This document shows, one piece after another, positions 10,279-20,158 of a stretch of 59,325 nucleotides of DNA. The notes below the pieces were generated by a model that was given only the letters and a program-made list of their open reading frames with translations, did not search any database and was not told where the DNA came from. The position numbers and the translations under genes are program-made. This stretch comes from Salibacteraceae bacterium (GTDB lineage Bacteria > Bacteroidota > Bacteroidia > Flavobacteriales_G > Salibacteraceae). Location of the stretch: the NCBI GenBank assembly GCA_018401875.1, contig JAGYJZ010000014.1, positions 1 to 59,325 on the forward strand. Direction: 5' to 3'. How positions within the stretch are numbered: position 1 is the stretch's first letter; each line of letters begins with the position of its first letter.

Positions 10279-13155
10279 ATGAGCGAGGAAAACGAAAATA
10301 TAGAAGAAAGAGACGAAGAGTTTTCGGGTCAGGAAGAACAGACTGAAGGGCTTGAAAAAGTCATTCAAATCAGTGGCATGTACAAAGAGTGGTTTTTGGA
10401 TTATGCGTCATACGTAATCCTCGAACGAGCTGTTCCGCACTTGCACGATGGTTTTAAACCGGTGCACCGAAGAATCTTGCACTCGATGAAAGAAATGGAT
10501 GATAGCCGCTACCACAAGGTGGCGAACATCATCGGAAACACCATGAAATATCACCCGCACGGTGACGCTTCTATTGGTGATGCCTTGGTGCAAATTGGCC
10601 AAAAAGACATTCTTATTGATTGCCAAGGAAACTGGGGAAACATTTTAACGGGCGACAGCGCTGCGGCACCGCGGTACATCGAAGCGCGACTTACAAAATT
10701 TGCCCTCGAAGTGCTGTTTAATGCCAAAACCACCAATTGGCAATTGAGCTACGATGGTCGAAACCGCGAACCGATCACACTTCCTGTAAAATTCCCGATG
10801 CTATTAGCCTCTGGTGCTGAGGGGATTGCGGTGGGCTTAGCGTGTAAGATCTTACCGCACAACTTTATCGAGTTGATCGATGGCAGCATCAGCAACTTGC
10901 GCGGAAAACGGGTGAAGATTTATCCTGATTTCCCCACGGGCGGAATCGCTGACTTTTCTGAATATAACGATGGGTTGAGAGGCGGACGCATCAAAGTGCG
11001 CGCACGCATCAATATTGACGATAAAGCCACCTTGCGCATCAGCGAAATCCCTCACACCACCACCACTTCTTCGTTGATCGATTCCATTCTGAAAGCCAAT
11101 GAGAAAGGAAAAATCAAGGTCAAGCGCGTAGAAGACAATACTGCTGAACATGTAGAGATTTTGGTGCATTTGGCCAATAATGTCTCGCCAGATAAGACCA
11201 TTGATGCACTGTATGCCTTTACCGATTGCGAGATTTCAATCAGCCCGAATTCAGTAGTTATTCAAGATGACAAACCCCGTTTTATGGGAATGAGTCAAAT
11301 GCTGCTTGAAAGTGCTGAACAGACAAAACAGCTGCTCAAACTTGAATTGGAAATTAAAAAGAGCGAGCTGGAAGAATCGTGGCATTTTGCTTCGCTCGAA
11401 AAAATATTCATCGAAAACAGGATTTACCGCGACATTGAAGAATGCGAGACCTGGGAAGCCATCATCGAGACCATTCACAAAGGATTGAAACCGCACACTA
11501 AACACCTGCTGCGCGCGGTTACCGATGAAGATGTGGCGCGATTGACTGAAATAAAAATCAAACGAATTTCAAAGTTTGATGGGTTTAAAGCCGAGGAATT
11601 ATTGGCCAGGCTCGAAGACGAGATTGCACAAGTAAAGCACCACCTCGAAAACCTTACAGATTTTGCCATTGACTACTTCAAAGACCTGAAGCGGAAATAC
11701 TCAGCAGGAAAGGAGCGCAAAACAGAAATCCGCCAAATCGAAACCATTAATACAGCCTTGGTTGCTGCCAACAACGTGAAGTTGTATGTAGATCGCGAAG
11801 AAGGTTTTGTGGGTTCAGGACTGAAGAAAGCCGACTCTGAATTTGTGCAAGACGCATCAGACCTTGACGACATCATTATTATCCGGTCTGATGGCGTGGT
11901 GATGGTGACCAAAATGGCCGAAAAAGCATTCGTAGGAAAGGGCATTTTGTACGTCAATATTTGGAAGAAAAACGACCCACGCACGATCTACAATATGATC
12001 TATCAAGACGGTGCTGCTGGCAGTATCTATGTGAAACGGTTCAACGTTACGAGCATCATTCGCGACAAGGAATATCCACTCACGAAAGGAACGCCTAAAT
12101 CAAAAGTCTTGCACCTCACAGCGAATCCAAATGGCGAAGCTGAACTCGTAACCGTGGTGCATCGCGCAAAAGCAAAATTGAAGAAGTTGAAATTCGACTT
12201 TGATTTTGCTGAAATAGCCGTAAAAAGCAGAAGTGCGCAAGGAAATATTCTCACCAAACACGCGGTAAACAAAATCGAACTTAAAGAAAAGGGCGTTTCA
12301 ACGCTTGGCGCCAGAAAAGTGTGGTTTGATGAATCAGTAAAGCGCCTCAACTATGAAGGCCGCGGCCGCTTGCTGGGGTCGTTTCAGGCAGAAGATAGAA
12401 TTCTCGCAATAATGCAGTCAGGTACTTATAGAATGACAGGTATCGATGAGACTACGAAGTTTGATGACGACATGATCATCATCGAAAAATGGAACCCCGA
12501 AAAGCCCGTCAGTGCCATTTATTTCGAAGGCGAAAAACAACAGTCGTTTGTGAAGCGATTTTTGGCCGAAGAGGCGGATAAACTCTATGGATTTATTGGT
12601 GATCATCCTGATTCGAGGTTGGAATTTGTAAGCACACATTGGCTGCCGCGCGTTACACTCAATTTTGACCAACGCGCTGGAAGTAAAGATTCTGAAAGCA
12701 TCGAATTGGCAGAAGCCATTTCAATAAAAGGAATAAAAGCGCTGGGAAATCGCATCGCCAAGATTCGAATTAAAACAATCGATGAGTTAGAGCCTTTGCC
12801 TTATGAGGAAGAAGTGCCCGCAGAAACGGCATCCAGCGATATGGAAGCTGAAGAGCATGACGATGACGATGATCAACACGATGATGATCAGCCTGAAGAT
12901 GCGCCATCTGAAGCCCAATCAATGGATGACGATGAACCAGAAAATGAGGTAAATCCGGAGGTTGAAGAAGCGTCCAAGCCACAACCAAAGCCACAACCAA
13001 AGGCTGAACTCAAAAACGAAGCCCCGAGCGCTGCTCAAGACGAAGAAATAAAACCTAAAAAAAATCTGCCTGACGCTCAAAAAACAGACGGTAAAAAGAA
13101 GGATGATGATGATGACTCGTTCGGTGCAGGCACTCAAATAACGCTCGAATTGTAA
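10279..13155 (+). CDS. parC: DNA topoisomerase IV subunit A
   Basis: The 958-aa protein carries the winged-helix breakage-reunion core: DGFKPVHRRILHSM, YHPHGDASIGDALV, and AAAPRYIEARL with the catalytic Tyr at residue 133. A coiled-coil and gate region (about 350-480) is followed by the C-terminal beta-pinwheel (about 530-840). The last ~110 residues are a low-complexity acidic and Pro/Lys-rich tail, longer than in typical ParC. It acts with ParE to decatenate chromosomes. The start codon follows the stop of the upstream gene without a gap, so translation is probably coupled. Confidence 0.93.
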   Translation: MSEENENIEERDEEFSGQEEQTEGLEKVIQISGMYKEWFLDYASYVILERAVPHLHDGFKPVHRRILHSMKEMDDSRYHKVANIIGNTMKYHPHGDASIGDALVQIGQKDILIDCQGNWGNILTGDSAAAPRYIEARLTKFALEVLFNAKTTNWQLSYDGRNREPITLPVKFPMLLASGAEGIAVGLACKILPHNFIELIDGSISNLRGKRVKIYPDFPTGGIADFSEYNDGLRGGRIKVRARINIDDKATLRISEIPHTTTTSSLIDSILKANEKGKIKVKRVEDNTAEHVEILVHLANNVSPDKTIDALYAFTDCEISISPNSVVIQDDKPRFMGMSQMLLESAEQTKQLLKLELEIKKSELEESWHFASLEKIFIENRIYRDIEECETWEAIIETIHKGLKPHTKHLLRAVTDEDVARLTEIKIKRISKFDGFKAEELLARLEDEIAQVKHHLENLTDFAIDYFKDLKRKYSAGKERKTEIRQIETINTALVAANNVKLYVDREEGFVGSGLKKADSEFVQDASDLDDIIIIRSDGVVMVTKMAEKAFVGKGILYVNIWKKNDPRTIYNMIYQDGAAGSIYVKRFNVTSIIRDKEYPLTKGTPKSKVLHLTANPNGEAELVTVVHRAKAKLKKLKFDFDFAEIAVKSRSAQGNILTKHAVNKIELKEKGVSTLGARKVWFDESVKRLNYEGRGRLLGSFQAEDRILAIMQSGTYRMTGIDETTKFDDDMIIIEKWNPEKPVSAIYFEGEKQQSFVKRFLAEEADKLYGFIGDHPDSRLEFVSTHWLPRVTLNFDQRAGSKDSESIELAEAISIKGIKALGNRIAKIRIKTIDELEPLPYEEEVPAETASSDMEAEEHDDDDDQHDDDQPEDAPSEAQSMDDDEPENEVNPEVEEASKPQPKPQPKAELKNEAPSAAQDEEIKPKKNLPDAQKTDGKKKDDDDDSFGAGTQITLEL

Positions 13156-13179
13156 CATCAAACACAATGTAACCGACAA

Positions 13180-13818
13180 ATGGAAATTACCGTTTTCACT
13201 GTTCTTGATACGTTGGGCACCTTGGCCTTTTCAATTTCTGGTGCAACACTGGCCATCAAAAAACGCTTTGATCTTTTTGGCGTGTTTGTTTTAGCATTTG
13301 TAACATCTACGGGCGGTGGTACAATCCGAGATTTGATTATTGGTAATACTCCCGTAGAATGGATGTCAAACAACGCCTTGATCATTACCATCGTTTTTGG
13401 GGCTGTGGCTGCTGTATTACTGAATCCATACATGAATAAGTTGAACTACTACGTCTATTTGTTTGATGCGGTAGGGTTGGGGCTGTTCACCATGGCGGGC
13501 ATTCAAAAAGGAATTTCCAATGATTTCAGCATCTTCATTTGCATTGCACTTGGCACCATCACAGCCACATTTGGCGGTCTTATTCGCGATTTGATCACGG
13601 GCGAACAGCCGATGCTCTTGACGAGAAAAGAAATTTATGCCTTAGCAGGCGCTACTGGTGGCGGTGTTTATTTCGTTCTTCGTTGGTTATCTGTGCCAGA
13701 AGAAATCAGTTTGCCGTTTTGCATCGTGCTCATTTTCCTCATCAGGCATTTGACGCACCGCTTCAATTTTAAATTACCCACCTATTCAGAAGAAGGTGGA
13801 TGGAGTATTAAAGATTAG
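13180..13818 (+). CDS. TRIC-family cation channel (YadS/UPF0126-like)
   Basis: The 212-aa membrane protein has about seven hydrophobic segments and the internal duplication typical of bacterial TRIC homologues: STGGGTIRDLIIG in the first half and TFGGLIRDLITGEQP in the second. Glycine-rich helices around these motifs line the ion path in solved structures. It is predicted to sit in the inner membrane as a homotrimeric, K+-permeable channel. It follows parC by 24 bp on the same strand, with no functional link evident. Confidence 0.88.
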   Translation: MEITVFTVLDTLGTLAFSISGATLAIKKRFDLFGVFVLAFVTSTGGGTIRDLIIGNTPVEWMSNNALIITIVFGAVAAVLLNPYMNKLNYYVYLFDAVGLGLFTMAGIQKGISNDFSIFICIALGTITATFGGLIRDLITGEQPMLLTRKEIYALAGATGGGVYFVLRWLSVPEEISLPFCIVLIFLIRHLTHRFNFKLPTYSEEGGWSIKD

Positions 13819-13859
13819 TTCAGAGGCCTGTTTCACGCTAGTATCTAAAACACCCGAAG

Positions 13860-15077
13860 CTAGAATTCCTGATCTTGGTAGAGCTTCCAAACTCGAATCC
13901 ATTCCGTGTCTTTTGCCGATTCGTCATTGATGAAATTATATACACCACCCCAACTGTGCGTAACCCGCTTGTAAGTGACAAGTGCGTTGTCTTCGATGAT
14001 GCGAATAGTTTCTGTTTCGCGACCTTCAGCGATGGTTTTTGAGTAGAGGATTGGCGCTGTGCCGATCATTTTATCCTCGTATGACTGATTGCGATATCCT
14101 TCAACGCGCTCGAGGATTTTTTTTGTTCTGAAAACACTGTTTTCGACCCACGATGCAGGGGCGAAGTCGATGAATGTTTTCTGCATTTCAGCCAGCACCA
14201 TTTCGTGTTCACCTTTTCGAATCAAGCTGTGCATCGAGCGCACACCATTTGACAGCAAAGCATTTCCCGCGTAATACTTTTCGATGGGCTTAGTAATTTC
14301 TTGAATTTCGAGGAGTGCGCGTTCCGCTGTGAGCGTAGCTTCAGGATGCTGTTCAGAATAGGTTTGAGACGGATGGATTGTAGAAATGATGGCATCGATT
14401 TCTTCGAGAAGTTGACTTGTCCAACGCGGGTCCAGGTAGTTGATAATTGTTTTGTGGTATTCTTTTTTCGCGGTTTCGTATTCTTCCAATTCAATCAAAT
14501 GACGGCAAAAATTGAGCTTTCCTTGAAGCGTCAGTTGCTGATCTTTCTGCTCTAAGATGCTCGCATAAATGAACGAGAGCGCTTGATCAATTTTTTTTCC
14601 TGCTTCATACTTGTCGATGCTCACTGCTTTCTGCGAAATATGAACAGATTCATCCGAAATGGGCTGGTAATTTTCATCCAACCCAGCGGGGCGCGATGCC
14701 ATCATCAATGACTTGTTTGATCGATCAAGTTCGTTTTCAACGCGCATCATAATGTCATTGCTTACTTGCCGCTTCCATGCAATAGCCAAGGCCTCTGCAT
14801 AGATTTTTTTCGCTTCTTCATAATCACCTGCGTGCACAAAACTCTTGGCCATATTGATTTTTGCTGCGAATGCGTCTCCGCGTCCTGCTTCAAGCGCTTC
14901 TAGCCTAGATTCGGCTAAGAGCTGATCAATGTTGCGAATGACTTCGATGGGCGTGAGCCATTTGATCGAAGAATTGGATGCCTTGGATGAGGGTGCTTGA
15001 GCTTCTGAAACTGTGGGAAATACCAGTAGCGCTAGTCCAGCAGAGAGAAGTAAGGTTTGAGTACGAGAAATCGGCAT
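13860..15077 (-). CDS. Secreted helical repeat protein, unknown function
   Basis: The 405-aa protein has an N-terminal signal peptide (MPISRTQTLLLSAGLALLVF, cleaved near SEAQA). The rest is almost entirely helical and contains TPR-like pairs such as AKSFVHAGDYEEAKKIYAEA and FCRHLIELEEYETAKKEYHK. The final 60 residues are more beta-rich (NALVTYKRVTHSWGG, then EWIRVWKLYQDQ). No enzyme motif is visible. It is transcribed alone, convergent with the TRIC gene, and divergent from the next gene by 51 bp. The TPR-like reading is inference from helix spacing. Confidence 0.65.
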   Translation of the reverse strand: MPISRTQTLLLSAGLALLVFPTVSEAQAPSSKASNSSIKWLTPIEVIRNIDQLLAESRLEALEAGRGDAFAAKINMAKSFVHAGDYEEAKKIYAEALAIAWKRQVSNDIMMRVENELDRSNKSLMMASRPAGLDENYQPISDESVHISQKAVSIDKYEAGKKIDQALSFIYASILEQKDQQLTLQGKLNFCRHLIELEEYETAKKEYHKTIINYLDPRWTSQLLEEIDAIISTIHPSQTYSEQHPEATLTAERALLEIQEITKPIEKYYAGNALLSNGVRSMHSLIRKGEHEMVLAEMQKTFIDFAPASWVENSVFRTKKILERVEGYRNQSYEDKMIGTAPILYSKTIAEGRETETIRIIEDNALVTYKRVTHSWGGVYNFINDESAKDTEWIRVWKLYQDQEF

Positions 15078-15128
15078 AATAACTTGCCGCGAATTACGGA
15101 ATAAGCGCTGAGATGTTACATTTATAGC

Positions 15129-15920
15129 ATGAAAATTATTCCTTCATTTTTGCTTTCAGTTACGTTGCTAACTGCTATCTCTTTGCGCGCTCAAAGCCAT
15201 TTAGATTATTCGTATACACTTGACGCTTTGTCGTATTCTATTCCCGGCTACGAAAGCGAAGAACTCTACTTTAAGGCGCACCTTTATCCTGTGTTTCATG
15301 CGCACAGCAATGATTCGGTGCTCGATTACCTCAATGGACTATTTGCTGAAGAATTGGTGATGCCCAAATCCGCCCAATTGAAAGAACGTTTGGTGGCCGT
15401 GAAGATTGATAATTTGATGAGCGACAAGCAAGTGCTCGACATGTTAAAAGCGCGCATCGGAATGCTGAATGAAGACGCAAAAGACCTCAACTACCAATTG
15501 GATGTGCGCACAGATCGAATCGATTTTCCCGATAACCGCGAGACAGTGTTTAACTACCGATTTAAACGCGAAACCAGCGAACATCCGTACCTTACAATAG
15601 AACAAAATCATTATCAGGTGCTTGATTGGGCTACAGGCAAACAGCTGACGCTCGGAACATTGGGCGGAAAGAACCTGATTAAATGCATCGAAAACGCAAG
15701 CAAAACACTTGATTTCAAAGCAGACGACTGCGAAGGAGAAACGAGCTTAAACGAATGGAAGAAGAATCTTGGCTGCGAAATACCCCTCGGTAAATTGGGC
15801 GAAAAGGAAGTCATTTTTCACCTTTATGACAACGGCAAAGTCTGCGAGAAGACAAATGAATTTCCCATCGAAATTGCTATTCAAAAAGAATGCTTTGAAA
15901 ATGACAAACCCTGTAATTAA
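15129..15920 (+). CDS. Secreted protein, possibly DUF3298/RsiV-like
   Basis: The 263-aa protein has a signal peptide ending near LRAQ. The body (about 25-240) resembles the PdaC/RsiV-like alpha/beta fold (DUF4163 plus DUF3298): an early strand-rich block with a Tyr-rich segment, then HYQVLDWATGKQLTLGTL and a C-terminal KEVIFHLYDNGKVCEKTNEFPIEI block. Family assignment is tentative. Four Cys in the last ~80 residues may form disulfides. It sits 16 bp before the Lgt-like gene and is probably co-transcribed. Confidence 0.6.
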   Translation: MKIIPSFLLSVTLLTAISLRAQSHLDYSYTLDALSYSIPGYESEELYFKAHLYPVFHAHSNDSVLDYLNGLFAEELVMPKSAQLKERLVAVKIDNLMSDKQVLDMLKARIGMLNEDAKDLNYQLDVRTDRIDFPDNRETVFNYRFKRETSEHPYLTIEQNHYQVLDWATGKQLTLGTLGGKNLIKCIENASKTLDFKADDCEGETSLNEWKKNLGCEIPLGKLGEKEVIFHLYDNGKVCEKTNEFPIEIAIQKECFENDKPCN

Positions 15921-15936
15921 TTAAGAATCAACCACC

Positions 15937-16710
15937 ATGCATCCGATTTTATTTGAATTAGGCAGTTTTACTGTTTACGCCTACGGGTTTTTTATCGTGC
16001 TTGGAGCAACACTTGGCTATTTGTTTTTGTCGCGATCAGCAAACAAGGTTTACGGCATCGACAAGGATAAAATAAGCTCGCTGCTGTTGTGGATTTTTGT
16101 GAGTGCCTTCATTGGGGGCAAGGTCTTTTTTTACTTGGAGAATCCTAAGCTTTACCTCAATGATCCAACGAGCATGTTGTCGAATTTGGGGAACGGATTT
16201 GTGTTTTTTGGGTCCTTGCTGTTCGCTGTTCCCACCACCATTTGGTTTTTCAGAAAACAAGGTTGGAATGTATGGGGAATGCTTGATTTGCTTGCATTTA
16301 CAACGCTCATTGTGCACGCTACCGGGCGCGTTGGGTGCTTGCTGGCAGGCTGCTGCCATGGTGTGCCCACCGATTCAATGTTTGGGATCACCTTTACCCA
16401 TCCTATGTGCCAAGCCGAACCGCTCAACACGCCTTTGCATCCTACACAGATTTATGAGTTTCTGACCTTGACAGCCATTTTCATCTTCTTGTACTGGTTC
16501 AGAAAATTCAAATCCTTTGACGGCCAACTTTTTCTGTTGTATGTGATCCTATATTCGGTGGGGCGATCCATCATCGAAACGGTGCGTGGCGATGAAGAAC
16601 GCGGTTACTTGATCGATGGAATACTTTCTCACTCACAAAGTATTTCGTTGGTGTTGATCGCCATTGCAGCTTATGTTTATTTCAAAAGAAGGACGGCTGC
16701 TCGTGCATAA
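15937..16710 (+). CDS. Prolipoprotein diacylglyceryl transferase family protein (Lgt-like paralogue)
   Basis: The 257-aa protein has about seven transmembrane segments and an overall Lgt layout: an N-terminal HPILFELGSFTVYAYG, a central GRVGCLLAGCCHG at the place of the Lgt GRxGNFxN signature, THPMCQ...HPTQIYE, and a C-terminal GRSIIETVRGDEER containing the Arg expected near the lipid site. The HGG motif of canonical Lgt appears to be FGS here (GFVFFGSLL), so a catalytically important His is missing. It may be a divergent Lgt-fold transferase with another substrate and not the housekeeping enzyme. The family call is secure, the reaction is not. Confidence 0.8.
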   Translation: MHPILFELGSFTVYAYGFFIVLGATLGYLFLSRSANKVYGIDKDKISSLLLWIFVSAFIGGKVFFYLENPKLYLNDPTSMLSNLGNGFVFFGSLLFAVPTTIWFFRKQGWNVWGMLDLLAFTTLIVHATGRVGCLLAGCCHGVPTDSMFGITFTHPMCQAEPLNTPLHPTQIYEFLTLTAIFIFLYWFRKFKSFDGQLFLLYVILYSVGRSIIETVRGDEERGYLIDGILSHSQSISLVLIAIAAYVYFKRRTAARA

Positions 16711-16885
16711 TGGTTCAATTATGGTTTTGCGTTTTATCACTTGGTAATATCTGATTTCGAAGCGATTGTGAATGCATCGCTCAACACAAGTAAAGTTCAA
16801 TAAAAAATTCGTGTTAAACATCGCTCATTCACTATGAACTGACGCGCTAATGCTGTAAACTTGCCCCTCATCTAAATAGTGATAT

Positions 16886-18346
16886 ATGAGTGAAGCAGTG
16901 AGGAATTTAGAACCCAAAGCAATGTGGAATCACTTTGCCGATTTAAATGCCGTTCCGCGGCCATCGAAGAAGGAAGAACGCGTCATCAAATTCATAAAGA
17001 ATTTTGGAGGAAAACTCGAATTGCCTACAACCATTGACGAAGTGGGTAATGTAATCATCAAGAAGCCCGCAAGCCCAGGAATGGAGAATCGCAAAACGGT
17101 GGTGCTTCAGAGTCACCTCGACATGGTGCACCAAAAAAATGCTTCTACCCAATTTGATTTTGACGTTGAAGGCATTAAAATGTTTGTCGATGGCGATTGG
17201 GTCAGGGCAGAAGGCACCACTTTAGGAGCAGATAACGGCATTGGCGTGGCGTCCATTATGGCTTTGCTCAGCGCCAACGATATTGCACACCCGCCACTCG
17301 AAGCGCTCTTCACCATCGATGAAGAAACTGGAATGACGGGTGCTATGGGCTTGAAAGGTGGCCTGCTCGATGCTGAAATCATGCTTAACCTAGATACCGA
17401 AGACGATGATGAACTTACCATTGGCTGTGCCGGTGGCATCGATGTAACCGCTTCAGGATTGTATGTCGAACGTCAGGTTACTGCTGATTGTGTCGCGTTT
17501 AAAATGAGTGTCAACGGATTAACAGGTGGGCATTCAGGAATGGATATTCATCGTGGAAGAGGCAACGCCAATAAATTGATGAATCGCCTATTGATGAACG
17601 CGGCAAATGAATTTGGAATTAGCATTAGCTCTATCGATGGCGGTAGCTTGCGAAACGCTATTCCAAGGGAATCAGTGGCAGTGGTATGCGTGGCTAAAGA
17701 CCAAGAAAAAAATCTAAAAACTTGGCTCACTGTGTTTGAAGCTGAAATCAAAGCTGAACACCAAACCACCGACCCGAATTTAAAGGTATCTATCGAATCA
17801 ATAGAAACTCCTGCCAAAGTGCTCAAAGCAGATTTTCAAATCGGTTTGTTAAGGGCAATCTACGGATGTCCGGTTGGTATTTACAGAATGAGTCCCGACA
17901 TCGAAGGATTGGTTCAAACTTCGAATAACCTTGCGAGGGTGTTGGTGAAAAATGGCGCCTACACGGTGCAGTGCCTCACGCGCAGTTCGGTTGATTCAGA
18001 AAAAATGGACGAGGCAGAAGCCATCAAATCGCTTTTTCAATTGATTGGCTCGAAGGTCGAATTTGGCGGCAACTATCCGGGTTGGGCACCGCGTCCTGAT
18101 GCTGCTATTGTTACTACAATGAGTAGTTTGTATAAGGAGTTATTCAACGAACCAGCACATGTGATGGCCTGTCATGCGGGCCTAGAATGTGGTATTTTAG
18201 GAACCAATTATCCTGAAATGGAAATGATTTCCTTTGGACCCAACATCAGAGGCGCGCATTCGCCTGATGAATGCGTGCAAATCAGTTCGGTGCACAAGTA
18301 TTGGAAGTTTCTGCTTGAAACATTGAAGCGCATTCCCGAAGCATAG
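16886..18346 (+). CDS. pepD: Aminoacyl-histidine dipeptidase (M20 family)
   Basis: The 486-aa protein matches PepD in length and motifs. LQSHLDMVHQ, TLGADNGIGVA, IDEETGMTGAMGL and LDTEDDDELTIGCAGG carry the metal ligands and the catalytic Glu pair. LTGGHSGMDIHRGRGNAN lies in the lid/dimerisation domain, and CHAGLECGILG supplies the last ligand. PepD is a cytosolic, zinc-dependent dipeptidase that splits Xaa-His and other dipeptides. It starts after a 175-bp intergenic region that includes a TAAACTTG element near 16855, close to the Bacteroidota -7 consensus. Confidence 0.93.
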   Translation: MSEAVRNLEPKAMWNHFADLNAVPRPSKKEERVIKFIKNFGGKLELPTTIDEVGNVIIKKPASPGMENRKTVVLQSHLDMVHQKNASTQFDFDVEGIKMFVDGDWVRAEGTTLGADNGIGVASIMALLSANDIAHPPLEALFTIDEETGMTGAMGLKGGLLDAEIMLNLDTEDDDELTIGCAGGIDVTASGLYVERQVTADCVAFKMSVNGLTGGHSGMDIHRGRGNANKLMNRLLMNAANEFGISISSIDGGSLRNAIPRESVAVVCVAKDQEKNLKTWLTVFEAEIKAEHQTTDPNLKVSIESIETPAKVLKADFQIGLLRAIYGCPVGIYRMSPDIEGLVQTSNNLARVLVKNGAYTVQCLTRSSVDSEKMDEAEAIKSLFQLIGSKVEFGGNYPGWAPRPDAAIVTTMSSLYKELFNEPAHVMACHAGLECGILGTNYPEMEMISFGPNIRGAHSPDECVQISSVHKYWKFLLETLKRIPEA

Positions 18347-18349
18347 TCC

Positions 18350-19375
18350 ATGAAAATTTCACTCCTCTTTATTGGGTGTTTATTTTCAGTTCAGCTGTTT
18401 AGTCAAAGTCAAGACTCTGCAATCTCTGAAATCTTAAGCGAGGGAGCGAAGAATTATGAAGCCGGCCGGTTTGACCTTGCGCTGGTAGAATACAATCGCG
18501 CCCTGAGCATAAACCCCAAACACGCGCTGGCGAATTATGAAATTGCAGTGAGCTACTACGCTGTTGGTAATGATGCCAAAGCGCTAAAGCATGCGAAAAT
18601 TGCTTCAAAAGACGATTCGGAAATTGGGATTGAAGCCACTATTTTACGCGGTGGGATTTTAGACTTGTCTGGTGATTCAAAGAAAGCCATGAAATGCTTT
18701 CAGAGCGGATTGAAACGCTTTGGCGACTATTATTTATTGTGGTATCACTATGGCATTTCAGCTACCAATGCTGAGAAAATGGACGAGGCCTCAAAGGCGT
18801 TTCAGCAAGCTGTTGGTGCAAAACTCGATCATTCTGAAAGTCATTTCGCGTTGGCTCGACTCATGCTCACACAACAACGTCTGGCAGAAGCCATTTATCC
18901 ATTGGTCTTTTACCTGATGCTTCAGCCGAAGGGAGAAAAGTCAGTAGCTGTGTACAACAGCTTAAACAAACTTCTTATGGAGCCTTTGCCAGAAGCTGCT
19001 TTATCAAAAGAATCTATGAAAAGCAAAGGATTTAATATTCAGACGGCTGAACTTCTGCTGGCAGCTTTTGTTGAGGCAAGAACATTAGAGGCCTATGCAC
19101 CAAAAAGCAAAGCAGAGATCGATGCTCAAATTCTATCAAAGATGTTTACCTACCTAGGAAACACTTCAATAAAACATCGAAATGATTTCTACACGAGCTA
19201 TTACATACCGTTTTTTGCCCAAATAACATCAAGCGAATACACGCTGCCCCTCGTGCACTATGTATCACAGTCGGCAGAGAATGAATCGTCAGATTGGGTC
19301 AATGAGAATGCCGATCTCGTGGAAAAGATGTTTAACTTTTTGGATGAAATTGAAACGAACGAACCTGTAAAATGA
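18350..19375 (+). CDS. TPR-repeat secreted protein
   Basis: The 341-aa protein has a signal peptide (ending LFSQSQ) and at least four tetratricopeptide units between residues ~25 and 205 (GAKNYEAGRFDLALVEYNRA, then ALANYEIAVSYYAVGNDAKA, GDYYLLWYHYGISATNAEKM and SHFALARLMLTQQRLAEAI). The C-terminal ~130 residues are helical without a recognised domain. It starts 3 bp after pepD and precedes yaaA by 15 bp, so the three are probably one transcript. A periplasmic scaffold role is likely, partner unknown. Confidence 0.8.
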   Translation: MKISLLFIGCLFSVQLFSQSQDSAISEILSEGAKNYEAGRFDLALVEYNRALSINPKHALANYEIAVSYYAVGNDAKALKHAKIASKDDSEIGIEATILRGGILDLSGDSKKAMKCFQSGLKRFGDYYLLWYHYGISATNAEKMDEASKAFQQAVGAKLDHSESHFALARLMLTQQRLAEAIYPLVFYLMLQPKGEKSVAVYNSLNKLLMEPLPEAALSKESMKSKGFNIQTAELLLAAFVEARTLEAYAPKSKAEIDAQILSKMFTYLGNTSIKHRNDFYTSYYIPFFAQITSSEYTLPLVHYVSQSAENESSDWVNENADLVEKMFNFLDEIETNEPVK

Positions 19376-19390
19376 AAAACCTTCGCTAGC

Positions 19391-20149
19391 ATGATAACAA
19401 TCATTTCACCGGCAAAAACCCTCGACTTTGAGTCGGATTTACCCGAGGTTAATTTTACAGAACCTGCCTTTGTTGAGCAGTCTGTGCGCATAATGAATAA
19501 GCTTAAAAAGCTGAGCAAGAAAAACATCGCCTCACTTATGAGCATCAGCAATGATTTGGTAGAGTTAAATGCGCATCGCTATCAATTGTGGGAGCCTAAG
19601 TTTGATGATGAAGCATCGCGCCCAGCGCTTTTGACCTTTAGTGGCGAAGTATATCGAGGCATTGACGCACACTCGCTCACTGCCGAGCAGCTTTCTTTTG
19701 CTCAAAAACATTTGCGCATACTAAGTGGCCTTCACGGCTTACTCCGACCCCTCGATACGATTCGACCTTACCGACTAGAAATGGGCACAGCACTGACGGT
19801 TGAGCGCAAGAAGAACCTGTATCAATTTTGGGGAAATCAGATTACCGATGCATTGAATGGCGTTTTGAGTGACTCCAGTTCTCAGACTTTAGTTAACTTG
19901 GCTTCATCAGAATATTTTAAAGTGATCGATTTCAAAAAACTTGAAGGTGAGGTAATCACGCCAGTTTTTAAGGATTTTAAAAATGGCGAATACAAAGTAG
20001 TGATGACTTGGGCAAAGCAGGCGAGGGGGAAAATGGCAGGGTTTATCTTGCGCAACGAAATTACAAACCCTGAAGACTTAAAGTCATTTGAAGACTATCA
20101 CTACAACGAAGCAATGAGTACACCTGCAGAGTGGGTATTTGTGCGATGA
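19391..20149 (+). CDS. yaaA: YaaA-family peroxide stress protein
   Basis: The 252-aa protein begins with the family hallmark MITIISPAKTLDFES and has LLTFSGEVYRGID, LSGLHGLLRPLDTIRPYRLEMG and LVNLASSEYFKVID in the expected order. YaaA in E. coli lowers free iron under H2O2 stress and binds DNA; whether that role is conserved here is inference. It is full length. It precedes the sensor kinase by 9 bp. Confidence 0.92.
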   Translation: MITIISPAKTLDFESDLPEVNFTEPAFVEQSVRIMNKLKKLSKKNIASLMSISNDLVELNAHRYQLWEPKFDDEASRPALLTFSGEVYRGIDAHSLTAEQLSFAQKHLRILSGLHGLLRPLDTIRPYRLEMGTALTVERKKNLYQFWGNQITDALNGVLSDSSSQTLVNLASSEYFKVIDFKKLEGEVITPVFKDFKNGEYKVVMTWAKQARGKMAGFILRNEITNPEDLKSFEDYHYNEAMSTPAEWVFVR

Positions 20150-20158
20150 TAATAATTG

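Noticed and set aside
12780..13120. Antisense frames opposite the acidic end of parC
   Set aside because: They arise from the repetitive GAT/GAA codons of the tail; one even reads as alternating Trp-Leu. No start signal or domain is present.
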